Position numbers and translations under genes: made by a program
Source of the DNA: G963668655 sp963668655
GTDB lineage: Bacteria > Myxococcota_A > SURF-8
Length of the DNA stretch: 64,000 nt
Assembly (NCBI GenBank): GCA_963668655.2
Contig: CAXXPQ010000001.1
Span: forward strand, 124,001 to 188,000
Reading direction: 5' to 3'
Notes under the pieces: model-generated
Told to the model about the DNA's origin: nothing
The model's database searches: none
What the model saw: the letters and a program-made list of their open reading frames with translations, nothing else
In this document: piece after piece, positions 62,717 to 64,000 of the stretch
Layout: the number at the start of each line of letters is the position of its first letter
Position numbering within the stretch: the stretch's first letter is position 1

Positions 62717-64000
62717 CTATTCCCAGACGGCCGCGCTTCCCCAATCGGAGGGATTCGGCCCCATTTCGAAGTGCAGGACGCCGCCCTGGGCGATGTCGGC
62801 GTGGTCGAACCAGGGTTCGTTCAAGGCTTCGCCGTTCAGGGTGACGGACTGGACGTACCGATTTTCGTCGGAGGTTCCGGGCGCTTCCACGATCAGCGCG
62901 TGTTCGCCCATGGTCATTTCCACCCGCTCGAACAGGGGGCTGCCTACAAGATAGGTGGTGGTTCCGCTGATGGGATAGAAGCCCGTGGCGGAGAAGACGT
63001 ACCAGGCCGAGAGGGTGCCGCAGTCGTCGTTTCCGGGGATACCGTCCGGGTTTTCCGTGTAGACGCGCTCCATGATCCAGCGGACGTAGTACTGGGTCAG
63101 GTCCGGACGGCCCAGCAGGTTGAAGAAATAGGCCGCGTGCAGATCGGGTTCGTTGCCGTGCCAGTAGTAGTGCGGCGGGACGATGCCGTAGTTGGGGCCC
63201 TGGCTCTCGGCTTCGGATTGTTCGAAGAATTCCGTAAGCTTCGCCAGCATGGCGGCCTCTGATCCGAAGAGATCCACCAGTCCTTTCGGATCGTGGGGAG
63301 TCAGCCACAGATATTGCCAGGCGTTGCCCTCGGTGAAGACGTCCGTCCAGGGCAGGGGATCGAAGCCCTCCGCCCAGGTGCCGTCTCCGTTCTTGCCCCA
63401 AAAAAAGGCGATGTCTTCTTTCCAGAGATGCTTGTAGTTGCCCGCGCGTTCCTTGTACAGAGCGGCGTTTTCCGCATCGTCCAGGGCGGCGGCGAGATTG
63501 GCCACCGCGTCGTCGGCCAGGGCGTATTCCATGGTTTTGGACACCGAACCGCCGTGCAGATCGGCATGAACGTAACCGCTTTCCACGTATTCCTTGCTTT
63601 CGCCTTCCTCCACCGGTGTCTGGGCGTGGGCCAGCATGCCTTCGTAGGCCGTGGCCGCGTCGAAGGCCCGCACGCCCTTCAGATAGGCGTCCGCCAGAAT
63701 TACGTCCGCCGGGCGGCCCACCATGCAGCCCGTGTAGCCGGACCCCATGGGCCATTTCGGCAGCTTGCCGCCCTGTTCGTACATGCGCACGAGCGACTGC
63801 ATCATGTCCGCGCTTTCGTTTCGGGCCACGAGGTTCAGCAGGGGATGCTGGGTGCGGTAGGTGTCCCACATGGAAAAGTCCGTGTAATACGTGAAGTTTT
63901 CCGCCGTGTGCGCCATGCCGTCGAAGCCCGTGTAGCCGCCGTCCGCGTCCGAAAAGATGTCCGGCATGAAGAAGGAATGGTAGACGGCCGTGGCCATGAT
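62717..64000 (-). CDS. GH92-family alpha-mannosidase (partial, N-terminus outside window)
   Basis: The frame is open to the window end (an Ile codon precedes the first Met at 63997), so at least the N-terminal half is missing; about 427 residues are visible. GH92 signatures are clear: FTYYTDFSMWDTYRTQHPLLNL, KWPMGSGYTGCMVG, GGSVSKTMEYALADDAVA, and the catalytic block GIPGNDDCGTLSAWYVFSATGFYP. GH92 enzymes are calcium-dependent exo-alpha-mannosidases acting on N-glycan-like or polysaccharide mannosides, mostly secreted. The stop lies 13 nt before the radical-SAM gene. Confidence 0.93.
   Translation of the reverse strand: MMATAVYHSFFMPDIFSDADGGYTGFDGMAHTAENFTYYTDFSMWDTYRTQHPLLNLVARNESADMMQSLVRMYEQGGKLPKWPMGSGYTGCMVGRPADVILADAYLKGVRAFDAATAYEGMLAHAQTPVEEGESKEYVESGYVHADLHGGSVSKTMEYALADDAVANLAAALDDAENAALYKERAGNYKHLWKEDIAFFWGKNGDGTWAEGFDPLPWTDVFTEGNAWQYLWLTPHDPKGLVDLFGSEAAMLAKLTEFFEQSEAESQGPNYGIVPPHYYWHGNEPDLHAAYFFNLLGRPDLTQYYVRWIMERVYTENPDGIPGNDDCGTLSAWYVFSATGFYPISGTTTYLVGSPLFERVEMTMGEHALIVEAPGTSDENRYVQSVTLNGEALNEPWFDHADIAQGGVLHFEMGPNPSDWGSAAVWE

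Overview
The window is GC-rich DNA from a Gram-negative bacterium of deltaproteobacterial grade. Myxococcota/Bradymonadia or a related candidate phylum such as Lernaellota would fit; this assignment is inferred from gene style only and is of low certainty. The signs are two Pkn2-type Ser/Thr kinases (one with a PEGA domain), FHA-domain partners, two sigma-54 activators, a large hybrid histidine kinase, a DUF1844 protein, many lipobox proteins with acidic 'DGD' linkers, and an HU protein with a lysine/alanine/proline N-terminal tail. No rRNA, tRNA or CRISPR array was seen. Many intergenic regions carry clear sigma-70-like promoters (TTGACA-N17-TATAAT type).

Layout. 1-1.35 kb: the end of an unrecognised three-gene cluster, truncated by the window edge. 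1.3-8.3 kb (minus): a signalling operon running kinase, TPR/DUF5683-like protein, FHA-GAF-sigma-54 activator, then two lipoproteins. 8.7-11.9 kb (plus): CpoB-like TPR lipoprotein, LysM protein and an alpha/beta hydrolase. 11.9-15.1 kb (minus): a membrane protein and the threonine-degradation operon tdh-kbl. 15.3-19.4 kb: an FRG-domain gene, a small membrane protein, a long imperfect hairpin, a TPR lipoprotein and RNase J. 19.4-23.2 kb (minus): hybrid histidine kinase and HU-like protein. 23.5-28 kb (plus): sppA-like peptidase, trmL, trpS, DUF1844 protein and a PDZ lipoprotein resembling an HtrA-type protease that lost its serine. 28-34.9 kb: methyltransferase, DGD-linker hydrolase lipoprotein, DGD secreted protein, lipid-anchored glutaredoxin, MFS transporter and an IS630 remnant.

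35-41.8 kb: a second kinase and a divergent FHA/TPR protein. An ISAs1-type element with terminal inverted repeats and a flanking target duplication sits in the gap between them. Then comes a metallo-beta-lactamase-fold lipoprotein. 41.9-50.6 kb: an NtrC-type regulator, an ECF sigma/anti-sigma pair, and, divergent from it, two tandem giant lipoproteins with ASH-like repeats and a C-terminal VWA/MIDAS domain. 50.7-52.5 kb: LPP20-like lipoprotein and rodA, with a promoter bracketed by a 15-bp inverted repeat. 52.6-55.9 kb: a translationally coupled trio (Cys-rich DGD lipoprotein, lipid-anchored CrtI-like flavoprotein, tetraheme cytochrome c), the best candidate here for an undescribed system, possibly periplasmic redox. 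55.9-59.3 kb: pyruvate kinase, a small outer-membrane protein with a long leader, and HtpX. 59.3-64 kb (minus): a GH92 mannosidase (cut by the edge), a radical-SAM/methyltransferase fusion and a membrane acyltransferase in one tight operon.

Themes: phospho-signalling (kinase to FHA to sigma-54), envelope lipoproteins, and secreted modules joined by DGD linkers. Start codons were chosen by Shine-Dalgarno sequence, ATGA overlaps and signal peptides; uncertain ones are flagged.
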